A DNA stretch of 64,000 bases. Origin: Arcticibacterium sp964021845. Its GTDB lineage: Bacteria > Bacteroidota > Bacteroidia > Cytophagales > Spirosomataceae. A program made the translations under genes and the position numbers. Where the stretch lies: assembly GCF_964021845.1 (NCBI RefSeq), contig NZ_CAXHZC010000011.1, forward strand, positions 30,508 through 94,507, written 5' to 3'. This document shows positions 7,105-16,130 of this stretch, one piece after another. Positions within the stretch are counted from its first letter, which is position 1; every line of letters begins with the position of its first letter. The notes under the pieces were generated by a model. That model saw nothing but the letters and a program-made list of their open reading frames with translations. It was not told the origin of the DNA and did not search any database.

Positions 7105-8094
7105 ATGTCAATATTAGCATTTCAAATGCCCGATAAAGTCGTGATGGAAAAAGCAGACGACTTCCATGGCTTTTTTGAGTTTAAACCACTTGAGAGAGGT
7201 TATGGAGTAACTATCGGTAATGCTTTGCGTCGTATTTTGCTTTCTTCTCTTGAAGGATATGCAATTACTGCTGTAAGGTTTCCAGGAGTACTTCATGAGT
7301 TTTCATCAATTGAAGGTGTTGTTGATGATGTAACTGAAATAATTTTGAATCTTAAGCAAGTTAGATTTAAAAAGGTATCAGATTATGTAGATAACAAAAT
7401 AACCGTAAAGGTAAAAAACCAAACTGAGCTTACAGCTGGTGATATTTCTAAGTTTACTCAAAGTTTTGAAATCTTAAATCCAGACATGGTTATAGCCCGT
7501 CTTGATTCTAAGAAGGAAATAGAGTTTGAAATTGTGGTTGATAAAGGTAGAGGTTATGTTCCTTCTGAGGAGCAAACTAACACGGATTTACCAATTGGTT
7601 TCATAGCTGTAGATTCTATCTATACTCCTATTAAAAACGTTAAGTTTAGCGTTGAAAATACAAGAGTAGAGCAAAGAACTGACTTTGAAAAACTTTTATT
7701 AGAAATCAAATCAGACGGTTCTATTCACCCTGAGGTGGCTCTTCAAGATGCATCGAATATTCTTATTCAGCATTTCTTGAAATTCACTGATGAGAACATG
7801 GTATTCGATACCAAAGGTGATGACGACAATGATATGGTTGATGAAGAGTTCTTACACATGAGAAAGCTTCTTAAAACATCCCTTCAAGATTTAGATCTTT
7901 CGGTAAGAGCTTATAACTGCTTGAAATCAGCTGAAATAAGAACTTTAGGAGATTTAGCTAGATTGGAAGTGGCTGATATGATGAAATTCAGAAACTTTGG
8001 TAAAAAGTCTCTTACAGAATTGGAGCAGCTTGTAGCTGAAAAAGGCCTTCACTTTGGAATGGATATCGTGAAGTACAAGCTAGACGAAGAATAA
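7105..8094 (+). CDS. rpoA: DNA-directed RNA polymerase subunit alpha
   Basis: Alpha dimerises to scaffold the core polymerase; its C-terminal domain contacts UP elements and activators. The 329-residue product has the N-terminal domain (about 1-230; RGYGVTIGNALRRILLSSLE) and the alpha-CTD (about 255-315; LSVRAYNCLKSAEIRTLGDL and FGKKSLTELEQLVAEKGL). The length is normal. It follows the triple stem-loop after rpsD. Confidence 0.98.
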   Translation: MSILAFQMPDKVVMEKADDFHGFFEFKPLERGYGVTIGNALRRILLSSLEGYAITAVRFPGVLHEFSSIEGVVDDVTEIILNLKQVRFKKVSDYVDNKITVKVKNQTELTAGDISKFTQSFEILNPDMVIARLDSKKEIEFEIVVDKGRGYVPSEEQTNTDLPIGFIAVDSIYTPIKNVKFSVENTRVEQRTDFEKLLLEIKSDGSIHPEVALQDASNILIQHFLKFTDENMVFDTKGDDDNDMVDEEFLHMRKLLKTSLQDLDLSVRAYNCLKSAEIRTLGDLARLEVADMMKFRNFGKKSLTELEQLVAEKGLHFGMDIVKYKLDEE

Positions 8095-8130
8095 TAATCG
8101 CAATTTAATATAAACAAACGTAATAGGTGG

Positions 8131-8156
8131 GGCTGATAGACGCGGTTATTTCAGCC
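8131..8156 (+). other. Stem-loop between rpoA and rplQ
   Basis: GGCTGA (8131-8136) and TCAGCC (8151-8156) form a perfect 6-bp stem, extendable by G-T pairs, with a 14-nt loop. It lies 26 bases before the rplQ ATG. Confidence 0.4.
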
Positions 8157-8182
8157 TTTACCGGTACTTACTAAATTAGAAA

Positions 8183-8719
8183 ATGAGACACGGAAAGACA
8201 ATTAATCACTTAGGGAGAACAAAATCCCACAGAGTTGCGATGTTGAGCAACATGGCGAATTCTTTAATTCTTAATAAGAGAATTGCTACTACTTTAGCTA
8301 AAGCGAAAGCTTTGAGAAAGTATGCAGAACCTCTTATTACAAAAGCAAAGAATGATACTACGCACTCTAGAAGAACGGTTTTTTCTTACTTACAGGATAA
8401 AGAAGCCGTTAAGGAGCTTTTTGGAACTATCAGTGAGAAAGTGGCTGAAAGAAATGGTGGTTATACTCGTATAATCAAGTTAGGAACTCGTTATGGTGAT
8501 AACGCAGAGATGGCCTTGATTGAATTAGTTGACTTTAACGAGACTTTACTTGCTGATAAGGAAGAAGCTTCTGCAACAGAAGGTAAGTCTACAAGAAGAA
8601 GAAGAGGTGGTAAAAAAACTGCTTCTACTGACAAAGTAGAAAATGAAGCAGGAACGGAAGCTGTAGAGGTAGTGAATACTGATGCTGATGACGCTTCTGT
8701 TGAGGAGCCTAAGGCTTAG
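8183..8719 (+). CDS. rplQ: 50S ribosomal protein L17 with acidic/basic C-terminal tail
   Basis: L17 lies near the peptide exit tunnel. The first ~130 residues are a normal L17 (MRHGKTINHLGRTKSHRVAM, then ATTLAKAKALRKYAEPLIT and GGYTRIIKLGTRYGDNAEM). A low-complexity tail of about 50 residues follows, first basic (STRRRRGGKK) then acidic. Extended L17 tails are seen elsewhere in Bacteroidota, from memory. It is the last gene of the operon and is followed by a strong terminator. Confidence 0.97.
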   Translation: MRHGKTINHLGRTKSHRVAMLSNMANSLILNKRIATTLAKAKALRKYAEPLITKAKNDTTHSRRTVFSYLQDKEAVKELFGTISEKVAERNGGYTRIIKLGTRYGDNAEMALIELVDFNETLLADKEEASATEGKSTRRRRGGKKTASTDKVENEAGTEAVEVVNTDADDASVEEPKA

Positions 8720-8736
8720 TCGAGTTTTAAGAAATT

Positions 8737-8774
8737 AAAAATGCCTGTTTCAACTTGAAACAGGCATTTTTTTT
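8737..8774. terminator. Rho-independent terminator, rplQ / RDD gene
   Basis: A stem of ATGCCTGTTTC with GAAACAGGCAT, extended by A-T pairs, closes an AACTT loop and is followed by eight Ts. A-rich sequence on the left gives a weaker U-run on the other strand. It can therefore serve both rplQ and the convergent RDD gene. Confidence 0.9.
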
Positions 8775-8783
8775 GCCCAAATT

Positions 8784-9554
8784 TTAATTCTGCTTTCTAG
8801 CGTAATAGTTGTAATCAGAAAGAAGTGCAGTAAGAAAGTCTGAATTAGAAAGTTTAGATTTTATTGACAGAATCCTTTTTACATGATTTGCAAGTTTATT
8901 GATGGTTTCATAGTTATCATTTAAGTTGCTATTTTCCATTATACTTTGAATTTTAGATATGTCTGAGTCGGGAAGACGCATGATTTCTGGAAATTGGGGA
9001 ATATAGTCCTCTTTTTGAATGGTGTATGCGTAGATAGTGTCATATATATCAACCGCTTCCTCTTTTGAACTAACGACTAGGGTATTTGCCGCAAGGTCAC
9101 CGAGTCGTTGATGATTCTTGGTGAAAGCTATAAATAGAGCTCCGGTAAGCGGGCCGAAAATAACAAAAGAAAACACATTGTCAATTAACGAACCTAGAAG
9201 GACAATCAGCCAAATATCTACCATGTTAAAGATCCACCTAATGGCAATTTGATAGATAGAGGCCAATTTCCCAGTCGCACTAATGACTTGTGCATGTAAT
9301 ATCATTTTACCAGGAGAACGTCCTTCGTTTAACCATTCAAAAAGAAAGGAGTAAAACAGAAAAGGAAAGTATAAAATTAGAATTAGGAGATAACTATCTC
9401 CAAGAATATCTATATTGGTAATGGTAGAAACTAAAAGTATATAGAGCCATTTGATGGACCAATCAATGATGAAGGCACCAAATCTTTGCCCCAATTCTAG
9501 TACCTTGAAATCAAGGCCTATATTTAGGTGTGTAGCGAGTGTTTTTTGTTGCAT
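8784..9554 (-). CDS. RDD family membrane protein
   Basis: The 256-residue product has an N-terminal RDD domain with Arg24 (LGQRFGAFIIDW) and Asp31, and about four hydrophobic segments between residues 25 and 160. The motif NEGRSPGKMILH is typical of RDD proteins, as is the final RLGDLAANTLVV. A soluble C-terminal region of about 90 residues follows. Specific function is unknown; some RDD proteins are proposed transporters. It is divergent from, and probably functionally tied to, the SpoIIM-DUF4129-DUF4350-MoxR-DUF58 operon, as is common in Bacteroidota. Confidence 0.85.
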   Translation of the reverse strand: MQQKTLATHLNIGLDFKVLELGQRFGAFIIDWSIKWLYILLVSTITNIDILGDSYLLILILYFPFLFYSFLFEWLNEGRSPGKMILHAQVISATGKLASIYQIAIRWIFNMVDIWLIVLLGSLIDNVFSFVIFGPLTGALFIAFTKNHQRLGDLAANTLVVSSKEEAVDIYDTIYAYTIQKEDYIPQFPEIMRLPDSDISKIQSIMENSNLNDNYETINKLANHVKRILSIKSKLSNSDFLTALLSDYNYYARKQN

Positions 9555-9618
9555 ATTTGATTGAAAAGTAGTTGAAAAGAGAAATGAACTAAATTAATCT
9601 ACTTAGTCTATGTGAAGA

Positions 9619-9647
9619 TTGTGTTTTTCTATTTAATATTACTTTTA
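9619..9647 (+). promoter_or_regulatory. Candidate promoter of the SpoIIM-MoxR operon
   Basis: TTG (9619-9621) is followed after 18 bases by TACTTTTA (9640-9647), one base off the Bacteroidota -7 consensus TAnnTTTG. The ATG follows 28 bases later at 9676. Confidence 0.35.
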
Positions 9648-9675
9648 GGTCCAGACAATTAATTTAGAAGCTTAA

Positions 9676-10674
9676 ATGAGAGAGAGTAGTTTTATTCATA
9701 AGTATAAACATCGATGGGATGAAATTGAAACTTCTGAGGAACTTGAGATCGAGAACAAAGCGAACAACTTTATTGATTTGGCGAATGATTTAGCTTATGC
9801 CAAAACAAACTATCCGCATAGCAAGTTAACTTCTTATTTAAATAAACTAACTATACGTATTTATAAATCTATCTTTTTTGAACCTAAAAGGTCAGAGAAC
9901 GCTTTATTAAATTTTTGGACAGATGATTTACCCGTAATTATAGGGATGAACATAAAAGCGTTGTATATCTCATGTTGTTTTTTCTTTATTTTCTGTAGTC
10001 TTGGGTATATATGTTCTTCTCTTGAACCTGATTTTGTGATTGGGGTAATGGGAAGCGAGTATGTAGAAATGACAGAAAATAACATTCTATCAGGAAAGCC
10101 TTTCGGTGTTTATAATCAAGAAAATGCCTCAAGAATGTTCTTGAAAATACTCAGTAATAATCTTTTCGTAGGTCTTTTACTATACACATCTGGTTTCTTT
10201 TTTGGCATTGGGTCAGTTTATCACATGTTTGGTAATGGTGTGATGATAGGCTCTTTTTTCTCTATTTTCTTTGAGAATAATCTTGGAACAGATGCTTTTT
10301 TTGTGATTCTTCTTCACGGGATTTTCGAGCTCATGGGCTTGATTTTGGAAGGAATGGCTGGCTTAATCTTAGGCTTGTCAATTATTTTCCCCGGTGTTTT
10401 GAGTAGAAAAAAGGCTTTTATCAAAGGCTTAAAAGAGAGTGCTTTAATATTTCTAGGAACCGTTCCCTTTACTATTATAGCAGCGGCCATAGAAAGTTAT
10501 GTTACTCGATTTGGCGAGGGAGGTTTTATAAGTTTGGGATTGTTTCCAATGCTTTTACTTGGTTTAGTTTTTTTGTCATCTTCGATTTTTGTGGTTTGGT
10601 ACTTTTTTATTTTTTCTAAAAATAAGAGTGTGGTTTGGAGTTATTCGAAATATTTAAGAGTTTTCCATGCTTAA
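9676..10674 (+). CDS. SpoIIM-like (stage II sporulation protein M family) membrane protein
   Basis: The 332-residue product has a soluble N-terminus (about 1-95) and about six membrane segments. Between them is the SpoIIM-type core (VYHMFGNGVMIGSF, then ILLHGIFELMGLILEGMAGL). This organism shows no sporulation genes here, so the name reflects fold only. In this gene context SpoIIM-like proteins accompany RDD and MoxR proteins. The next gene starts 8 bases before this one stops, suggesting translational coupling. Confidence 0.8.
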   Translation: MRESSFIHKYKHRWDEIETSEELEIENKANNFIDLANDLAYAKTNYPHSKLTSYLNKLTIRIYKSIFFEPKRSENALLNFWTDDLPVIIGMNIKALYISCCFFFIFCSLGYICSSLEPDFVIGVMGSEYVEMTENNILSGKPFGVYNQENASRMFLKILSNNLFVGLLLYTSGFFFGIGSVYHMFGNGVMIGSFFSIFFENNLGTDAFFVILLHGIFELMGLILEGMAGLILGLSIIFPGVLSRKKAFIKGLKESALIFLGTVPFTIIAAAIESYVTRFGEGGFISLGLFPMLLLGLVFLSSSIFVVWYFFIFSKNKSVVWSYSKYLRVFHA

Positions 10675-11362
10675 GAAACTGTATACTTTAGTCTTACTAT
10701 TATGCCCATTCCTTGGATGGTCTCAAAACTCTAATGAGTATGTGAAGGAAACTCCGTATATAATGAAAGGTGAAGTAGATAGTGTGAAAGCGTCCAAGGG
10801 ATTTTGGTACGTTGATGAACTGTTTGAGGATGAAAAGGTAGGAACGAAGAAGGAAAGGAAGTTTGAATTCGAAACTCGATTAGTTTCTCTAAATGGCTTG
10901 GGGAGTTTTATTCAGATTTTGGCTTGGTCCCTACTAGCTATTGTCTTGGTGCTTATGATTTACTTTATGTTTCAAAATTTTAATTTTAAATCTAACAACA
11001 AAAAAATAGGTACTTCTTCTGTTCAATCTAATATTATTTCTAAAGAAGACATATTTGAGTCTAATCATATTAATGAAGTGAATTCAGCACTTAAAGAAAA
11101 GGATTTCAAGAGAGCAATTCGATGGTATTTTATTTGGCTTTTAAAAGAATTAAATAATAATGATTTTATAGTTTTTGAGAGTCATAAAACTAATTACGAT
11201 TATATATCAGAATTGACAATTGAAGACAAAGTGTTAGATGAAGATATGGCTAAAATTAAAGAGTGTATAAAATATTATGAATATTTATGGTTTGGCGATT
11301 TTAAAATAGATAGCGATGGTTTTTATAGGATCGAGAAAATATTTAAAAGCCTTATTTTTTGA
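10667..11362 (+). CDS. DUF4129 domain-containing protein
   Basis: The 231-residue product begins with a likely signal peptide (MLKKLYTLVLLLCPFLGWSQ). It has one membrane segment near 78-98 and a cytoplasmic C-terminal DUF4129-like region (about 140-230; KDFKRAIRWYFIWLLKELN and YYEYLWFGDF). DUF4129 is found in MoxR clusters, sometimes fused to transglutaminase domains. It overlaps both neighbours: 8 bases with the SpoIIM-like gene and a TTGA overlap with the next start. Confidence 0.75.
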   Translation: MLKKLYTLVLLLCPFLGWSQNSNEYVKETPYIMKGEVDSVKASKGFWYVDELFEDEKVGTKKERKFEFETRLVSLNGLGSFIQILAWSLLAIVLVLMIYFMFQNFNFKSNNKKIGTSSVQSNIISKEDIFESNHINEVNSALKEKDFKRAIRWYFIWLLKELNNNDFIVFESHKTNYDYISELTIEDKVLDEDMAKIKECIKYYEYLWFGDFKIDSDGFYRIEKIFKSLIF

Positions 11363-12594
11363 AAAGGACGGTTTACATAGGTTTGTTCTTAATTGGAGGG
11401 GTAGTAATAAGCTATTGGCTCCTTACTAAGCCGTATTCTAGGCAAAAAAAGTTAGACAAAAGCTTTTCTTTAAGTAAGAACTCATTTAAACCTTATGATA
11501 CTAAGTTCTTTTACTCGCAATTAAGGAAGGATAACTTTCGCAATAATTACCAACCTTTAGTACCTGAGAATGAAAATTTCAATGGTTATATAGAGAATAA
11601 TTTATATGTGGCAATAGCACCATATTATATACCAGAATATCATGAAATTAGAAGATTAAAAGATTATATAAGTTCCGGCAATGTGGGGCTAATCTCCTCA
11701 TTCAATCTTGGTGCGGAGCTTTTAGACTCTCTTTTTCAAACAAATGCTGGTAGTGAAAATATTGATTATAAGTTTCCACCAATTTTACTTAAGTCTAAAA
11801 CCGGACAGGTATGGGATGAGTCTCTTAAGTTTTTCCCTCAGAACTATGCTTACCCTGGTCATTGGGCAATTAATCAATCTGATTTTAAGAATAGGATAGA
11901 TAGTTCAAATCATAATGTGATTCCCATACTAAAAGATGACCTTGGAAATGTTCAAATGGTTAGAATTAAGATAGGGGAGGGTGAGGTCTATTTGTCAAAT
12001 AATCCTTTGGTTTTTAGTAATTACTTTTTGCTTCATAAAAAAAACTATAAGTTTTTGAATCAGCTTATGACCTTGGTAGATATTAAAAATAGAGGCGTTG
12101 TTTGGGATGATTATTATAAAGATTTTAAAGGAAATTCGCCTTCTGAAAAAAAACAGTCTAAGGTTTTAAATACAATTCACAAGTATCCTTCTTTAAAAAT
12201 AGCCTTCTATACGTTTATTTTCACAGTTTTACTTTTCATTTTATTTTATTATCGAAGAATTCAAAAGGAGGTTGAGGTATTACCAGAAGCTAAAAATCAA
12301 ACTTTGGATTTTGTTAATGTGATTACGGGTTTATACTGGAATGAACAAAATCACCTTTTAATGGCTCGTAAAATGCATGCTCATTTTCTCGAAGACCTTA
12401 AAGATAAGTATCATTTTTATGCAAAAGATGTGTCTCTGGATAACCTAGAACTGTTGTCTCATAAAACAGGTAGAAAAGAGCATGTTTTAATGGGGGTTTT
12501 AAGCGATATGGAAGCGGTGAAAAATGGCAAAGATTTAAAAGATACTGAGCTCATAAAGATGTATCAAAACGTACAGAAATTTTATAAAAACTAA
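11359..12594 (+). CDS. DUF4350 domain-containing membrane protein
   Basis: The 411-residue product starts at a TTG (11359) that overlaps the previous stop as TTGA; no closer ATG fits. It has an N-terminal membrane anchor (about 5-22), a periplasmic DUF4350-like domain (about 40-245; the GATase-like fold reported for DUF4350 is family knowledge) and a second membrane segment (about 278-297). A helical cytoplasmic tail follows. It lies 2 bases before the MoxR gene. The assignment rests on context and architecture more than on motifs. Confidence 0.7.
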   Translation: MKRTVYIGLFLIGGVVISYWLLTKPYSRQKKLDKSFSLSKNSFKPYDTKFFYSQLRKDNFRNNYQPLVPENENFNGYIENNLYVAIAPYYIPEYHEIRRLKDYISSGNVGLISSFNLGAELLDSLFQTNAGSENIDYKFPPILLKSKTGQVWDESLKFFPQNYAYPGHWAINQSDFKNRIDSSNHNVIPILKDDLGNVQMVRIKIGEGEVYLSNNPLVFSNYFLLHKKNYKFLNQLMTLVDIKNRGVVWDDYYKDFKGNSPSEKKQSKVLNTIHKYPSLKIAFYTFIFTVLLFILFYYRRIQKEVEVLPEAKNQTLDFVNVITGLYWNEQNHLLMARKMHAHFLEDLKDKYHFYAKDVSLDNLELLSHKTGRKEHVLMGVLSDMEAVKNGKDLKDTELIKMYQNVQKFYKN

Positions 12595-12596
12595 AT

Positions 12597-13580
12597 ATGG
12601 AAGAGGATAAACCAATATTTGAGAATCGTATTGAACTCAGTGAACTAGCTGAGGCATTAGAAAAAATAAAGTCAGAACTTGGAAAGATAGTTTTTGGTCA
12701 GGACAAAGTTCTAGAATTGCTATTTATAGGATTGCTGTGTGATGGCCATATTCTAATGGAAGGTGTACCTGGTGTGGGGAAAACACTTAGTTCTAAATTG
12801 TTAGCAAAAGCTTTGGACATTTCTTTTCAAAGGATTCAGTTTACACCCGACCTGATGCCTTCTGATATTTTAGGAACCTCTATTTTTAACTCAAAGACTT
12901 TGGAGTTTGAATATAAACCAGGGCCAATTTTTAAAAACTACATACTCATTGATGAAATAAACCGATCTCCAGCTAAAACTCAGGCAGCTTTATTTGAACT
13001 AATGGAAGAAAAGCAAGTGACTATAGATGGCTGTACTTATCCTATGAAAGAACCTTTCATAGTGGTTGCGACTCAAAACCCTGTGGAACAAGAAGGTACC
13101 TATAGGCTGCCAGAAGCTCAGTTAGATAGATTTCTCTTTAAAATAATTGTTAATTACCCTCATGCAGACGCTGAGTTAGGAATGCTAAGGAAGTTTAACA
13201 GCAATGGTTTAGTGGAACTGCTTCCTGAAATAAGTAAGATAATTTCTGGAGATGAAATAGTTTCCTTAAGAGCTACAGTAAAATCTGTAAGAATTGATGA
13301 CAACTTACTTCAATTTATAGGTTCCATAGTTCAAAATAGTCGTTCTCACAGACATTTAGACTTAGGGGCATCTCCTAGAGCGGCAATAGCTTTAATGAAT
13401 GCAGCAAAAGGTTTTGCTGCAATTAGAGGACGAGACTTTGTGACGCCTGATGATATTAAAAGTGTCGGTTTAGCGGTACTTGGTCATCGGGTGATTTTAA
13501 GACCTGAAGCTGAAATTGAAGCCTTGACCGCCCATGAAATTATAGAAGATTTATTTAAGTCAATTGAAGTTCCTCGCTAG
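12597..13580 (+). CDS. MoxR family AAA+ ATPase
   Basis: MoxR ATPases act as chaperone-like factors that assemble or activate partner proteins, often VWA/DUF58 proteins. The 327-residue product shows Walker A GVPGVGKT (56-63), Walker B ILIDEIN (about 116-122), sensor 1 VVATQNPVEQEGTYRLPEAQ and the C-terminal lid region (DLGASPRAAIALMNAAK). Its stop overlaps the next GTG start (TAGTG), so it is coupled to the DUF58 gene, its usual partner. Confidence 0.95.
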   Translation: MEEDKPIFENRIELSELAEALEKIKSELGKIVFGQDKVLELLFIGLLCDGHILMEGVPGVGKTLSSKLLAKALDISFQRIQFTPDLMPSDILGTSIFNSKTLEFEYKPGPIFKNYILIDEINRSPAKTQAALFELMEEKQVTIDGCTYPMKEPFIVVATQNPVEQEGTYRLPEAQLDRFLFKIIVNYPHADAELGMLRKFNSNGLVELLPEISKIISGDEIVSLRATVKSVRIDDNLLQFIGSIVQNSRSHRHLDLGASPRAAIALMNAAKGFAAIRGRDFVTPDDIKSVGLAVLGHRVILRPEAEIEALTAHEIIEDLFKSIEVPR

Positions 13581-14914
13581 TGCGTTTTTTTCAAACATAT
13601 TACCTAAGTAAAAGAAGTTTCTGGATTCTTTTAGTAAGTGTTTTTATAAATGCTTTGGGTTTAGTTTGGCTATTTGCTAATCTTCTAGCTTTTATTCTAC
13701 TTCTAGCTTTATGTGTGGGTATCTTATTTGACAGTATCGTGCTTTATTCTAAAAAAGGGCTTCTTGAGTGCGAAAGAATATTGCCTACTAGGCTAAGTAA
13801 TGGTGACACTCATACTGTAATACTTAGATACAGGAATTTAAGTTCTCAGAAATTACTACTGGAAGCCTATGAAGATTTACCAGTTCAGTTGCAAAAACTT
13901 GATTGGCAAAAAGATTTAGTAATCGAAGCAGGCAGTAGTTTAGAATTTACTTATCACATAAGCCCGAAGCAGAGAGGCAACTATCAATGGGGTAACCATT
14001 ATTTAATAGCCCGACTTTCTACATTTGGTTTAGTAAGTAGAAAATTGACTTTCGATGTGGAACAGAGTATTAGTTCCTATCCTTCTTTTCTTCAGTTAAA
14101 AAAACTTCCGCTGTTCGCCATGGTAAACCACTATAACGAAGCAAATGGGACCTATATTCGGAAGATTGGTCAAAGCTTAGAGTTTGAACAAATAAAGAAT
14201 TATGTAGCTGGGGATGATGTTCGGCACATTAATTGGAAAGCAAGTGCTAAACAAGGTTCATTGATGCTTAACCAATATCAAGAAGAAAAAAGTCAAGATA
14301 TTTATTGTGTACTTGATTTGGGAAGAAACATGAAGTCCAGTTTTAATGAGCAGCAGTTGTTAGACTACGCCATAAATGGAGGTATTGGACTTTCTAAAGC
14401 AATTTTGGATATCAAGGATAGAGCAGGTATTATAACCTTCTCATCAGAAGGTTGTAGTATTTTGGTGGCAAAAAGGGAACCGCAACATTTAAAAACAATA
14501 AATGAGAGCCTTTTTAATATAAGTGCGGCATCTGGAGAAACTGATTTTGAAAAGCTTTATAAATTTGTGAGATATAGGGTCTTGCAAAGAAGCCTTTTAA
14601 TAATATTTACCAATTTTGACACTGTTCAAAGTATGCAAAGGAACATGAGCTATTTGAAAGGTTTATCTAGCCGGCATTTGGTTTTAGTAATTTCATTTGA
14701 AAATACGGCTATTAGAACTTTTGTGGAAGAAGAAGCAAAAGATTTAAAGGGGGTCTATTCAAAAATTACGGCAAAGAATTTTCTAATCCAAAATCGAATA
14801 ATTGCGAAAGAATTAAATAAGCATGGGATTCAATCTTTGATTGCAAAACCAAATGATTTAAGTATCCAAGTGATTAATAAATATCTGAATATCAAGAAAA
14901 AACAGATGATTTAA
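13580..14914 (+). CDS. DUF58 domain-containing protein (MoxR partner)
   Basis: The 444-residue product uses a GTG start at 13580 that overlaps the MoxR stop. Two hydrophobic segments lie between about residues 13 and 50. The DUF58 signature follows (YVAGDDVRHINWKASAKQGS), then a VWA-like fold (IYCVLDLGRNM, about 249-259) with an incomplete MIDAS. DUF58 proteins are typical partners of MoxR ATPases. The cellular target is unknown. Confidence 0.9.
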   Translation: MRFFQTYYLSKRSFWILLVSVFINALGLVWLFANLLAFILLLALCVGILFDSIVLYSKKGLLECERILPTRLSNGDTHTVILRYRNLSSQKLLLEAYEDLPVQLQKLDWQKDLVIEAGSSLEFTYHISPKQRGNYQWGNHYLIARLSTFGLVSRKLTFDVEQSISSYPSFLQLKKLPLFAMVNHYNEANGTYIRKIGQSLEFEQIKNYVAGDDVRHINWKASAKQGSLMLNQYQEEKSQDIYCVLDLGRNMKSSFNEQQLLDYAINGGIGLSKAILDIKDRAGIITFSSEGCSILVAKREPQHLKTINESLFNISAASGETDFEKLYKFVRYRVLQRSLLIIFTNFDTVQSMQRNMSYLKGLSSRHLVLVISFENTAIRTFVEEEAKDLKGVYSKITAKNFLIQNRIIAKELNKHGIQSLIAKPNDLSIQVINKYLNIKKKQMI

Positions 14915-14988
14915 TGGGGCGATGACAAAAGTATGTCGTAGGGAATTACTGAAAATCCATAACAGTAGGGTAAATTATTTTTTTTAAT

Positions 14989-15408
14989 ATGAACTATTAT
15001 TTAGATGCATTTAGACCTTATTTCAATTTTGAAGGTAGGGCAAGAAGAAAGGCATATTGGATGTTTTTTCTCTTCAATATGATTGCCGTTTTTATTACAA
15101 CTCTGTTGGATAATACTTTAGGAATGACTTTTGATGGGGAAGATGTTATGGGACGTGGCTATATCTATTTGCTTTATATGCTTTTCACATTCGTTCCTAA
15201 TTTAGGAATGACTTTAAGAAGGCTTCATGATGTTGGTAAACCCGGTGCTTTCATTTTAATAGGACTTATACCACTTGTTGGTGCTTTTTGGCTGCTGGTA
15301 CTTTTCTGTACTGATAGCCAATATGGAGAGAATGCTTATGGACCAAACCCAAAAGGTAAAGGAAATTCAAATGAAGATGAAATTAGCGAAATAGGAAAAA
15401 GTTTATAG
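14989..15408 (+). CDS. DUF805 domain-containing membrane protein (copy 1)
   Basis: The 139-residue product has about three to four membrane segments and DUF805 hallmarks: YFNFEGRARRKAYWMFFLF near the N-terminus, RRLHDVGKPG in the middle, and LFCTDSQYGENAYGPNPKGK near the end. DUF805 function is unknown. A paralogue follows 79 bases downstream. Confidence 0.88.
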   Translation: MNYYLDAFRPYFNFEGRARRKAYWMFFLFNMIAVFITTLLDNTLGMTFDGEDVMGRGYIYLLYMLFTFVPNLGMTLRRLHDVGKPGAFILIGLIPLVGAFWLLVLFCTDSQYGENAYGPNPKGKGNSNEDEISEIGKSL

Positions 15409-15487
15409 TTATATGTTAGCCGTTTCCAATTAAAACGGGGAGTAATCGAAAAGCCTTAAGAGTAGAGCAACTTTATACACCAAACAA

Positions 15488-15886
15488 ATGAATTATTTTT
15501 TAGACGCATTCAGATTAAATTACGCCAACTTTGAAGGCAGAGCTCGAAGAGAGGAATATTGGATGTTTATTTTATTTCACATGCTTACCTCATTTATACT
15601 TGTAATGATGGGCTCAATACTTGGAGAGTATACTTTCATTTTATTGCTTGTATATGTCTTTGGAGCAATGATACCAAACATTGCAGTTTTGGTTAGAAGA
15701 CTTCATGACGTTGGTAAGAGTGGTTGGTTTTACTTTATATCACTAATTCCTCTGGTTGGGCCGATATGGATGATAGTTCTCTTATGTACAGATAGCGATC
15801 ACGGACCAAATGAATATGGAGAGAATCCAAAGGGGATAGGCAACTATGAGGATGATGAAATAGATCAAATAGGAGAAAGTTTATAA
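15488..15886 (+). CDS. DUF805 domain-containing membrane protein (copy 2)
   Basis: The 132-residue product is a clear paralogue of the previous gene. It shares the opening (MNYFLDAFR), FEGRARREEYWMF, RRLHDVGKSG, CTDSDHGPNEYGENPKG and the ending IGESL. The two genes form a tandem duplication that has diverged mainly in the second membrane region. A terminator follows. Confidence 0.88.
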   Translation: MNYFLDAFRLNYANFEGRARREEYWMFILFHMLTSFILVMMGSILGEYTFILLLVYVFGAMIPNIAVLVRRLHDVGKSGWFYFISLIPLVGPIWMIVLLCTDSDHGPNEYGENPKGIGNYEDDEIDQIGESL

Positions 15887-15894
15887 TATTTAAT

Positions 15895-15925
15895 AAAAGA
15901 GGGGGCTTCTAGCCTCCTTTTTTTA
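15895..15925 (+). terminator. Rho-independent terminator after the DUF805 pair
   Basis: GGGGGCT and AGCCTCC form a 7-bp stem (one G-T pair) around a TCT loop, followed by seven Ts. A-rich sequence before the stem extends the pairing. Confidence 0.85.
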
Positions 15926-16130
15926 TTCTGAATTGTGGTAAAATTTTTTAGTAAAAAAATAGGTGCACATTGTTTGTCATTTAGTCTAGTTACTTGAATT
16001 AAGTTTTAGTTTAACGCAAAACACCTTCTTATTTCATTTTCACATCTTCAAGAATGGAAAATTCCATATTTTCCTCTAACTTTACACTCCGATAATTCAT
16101 TCTACTCATCGGAAATCTACTTAAACATTG

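Noticed and set aside
9676..10674. Sporulation gene
   Set aside because: The SpoIIM name reflects fold only; no sporulation context is present and the MoxR cluster explains the gene.
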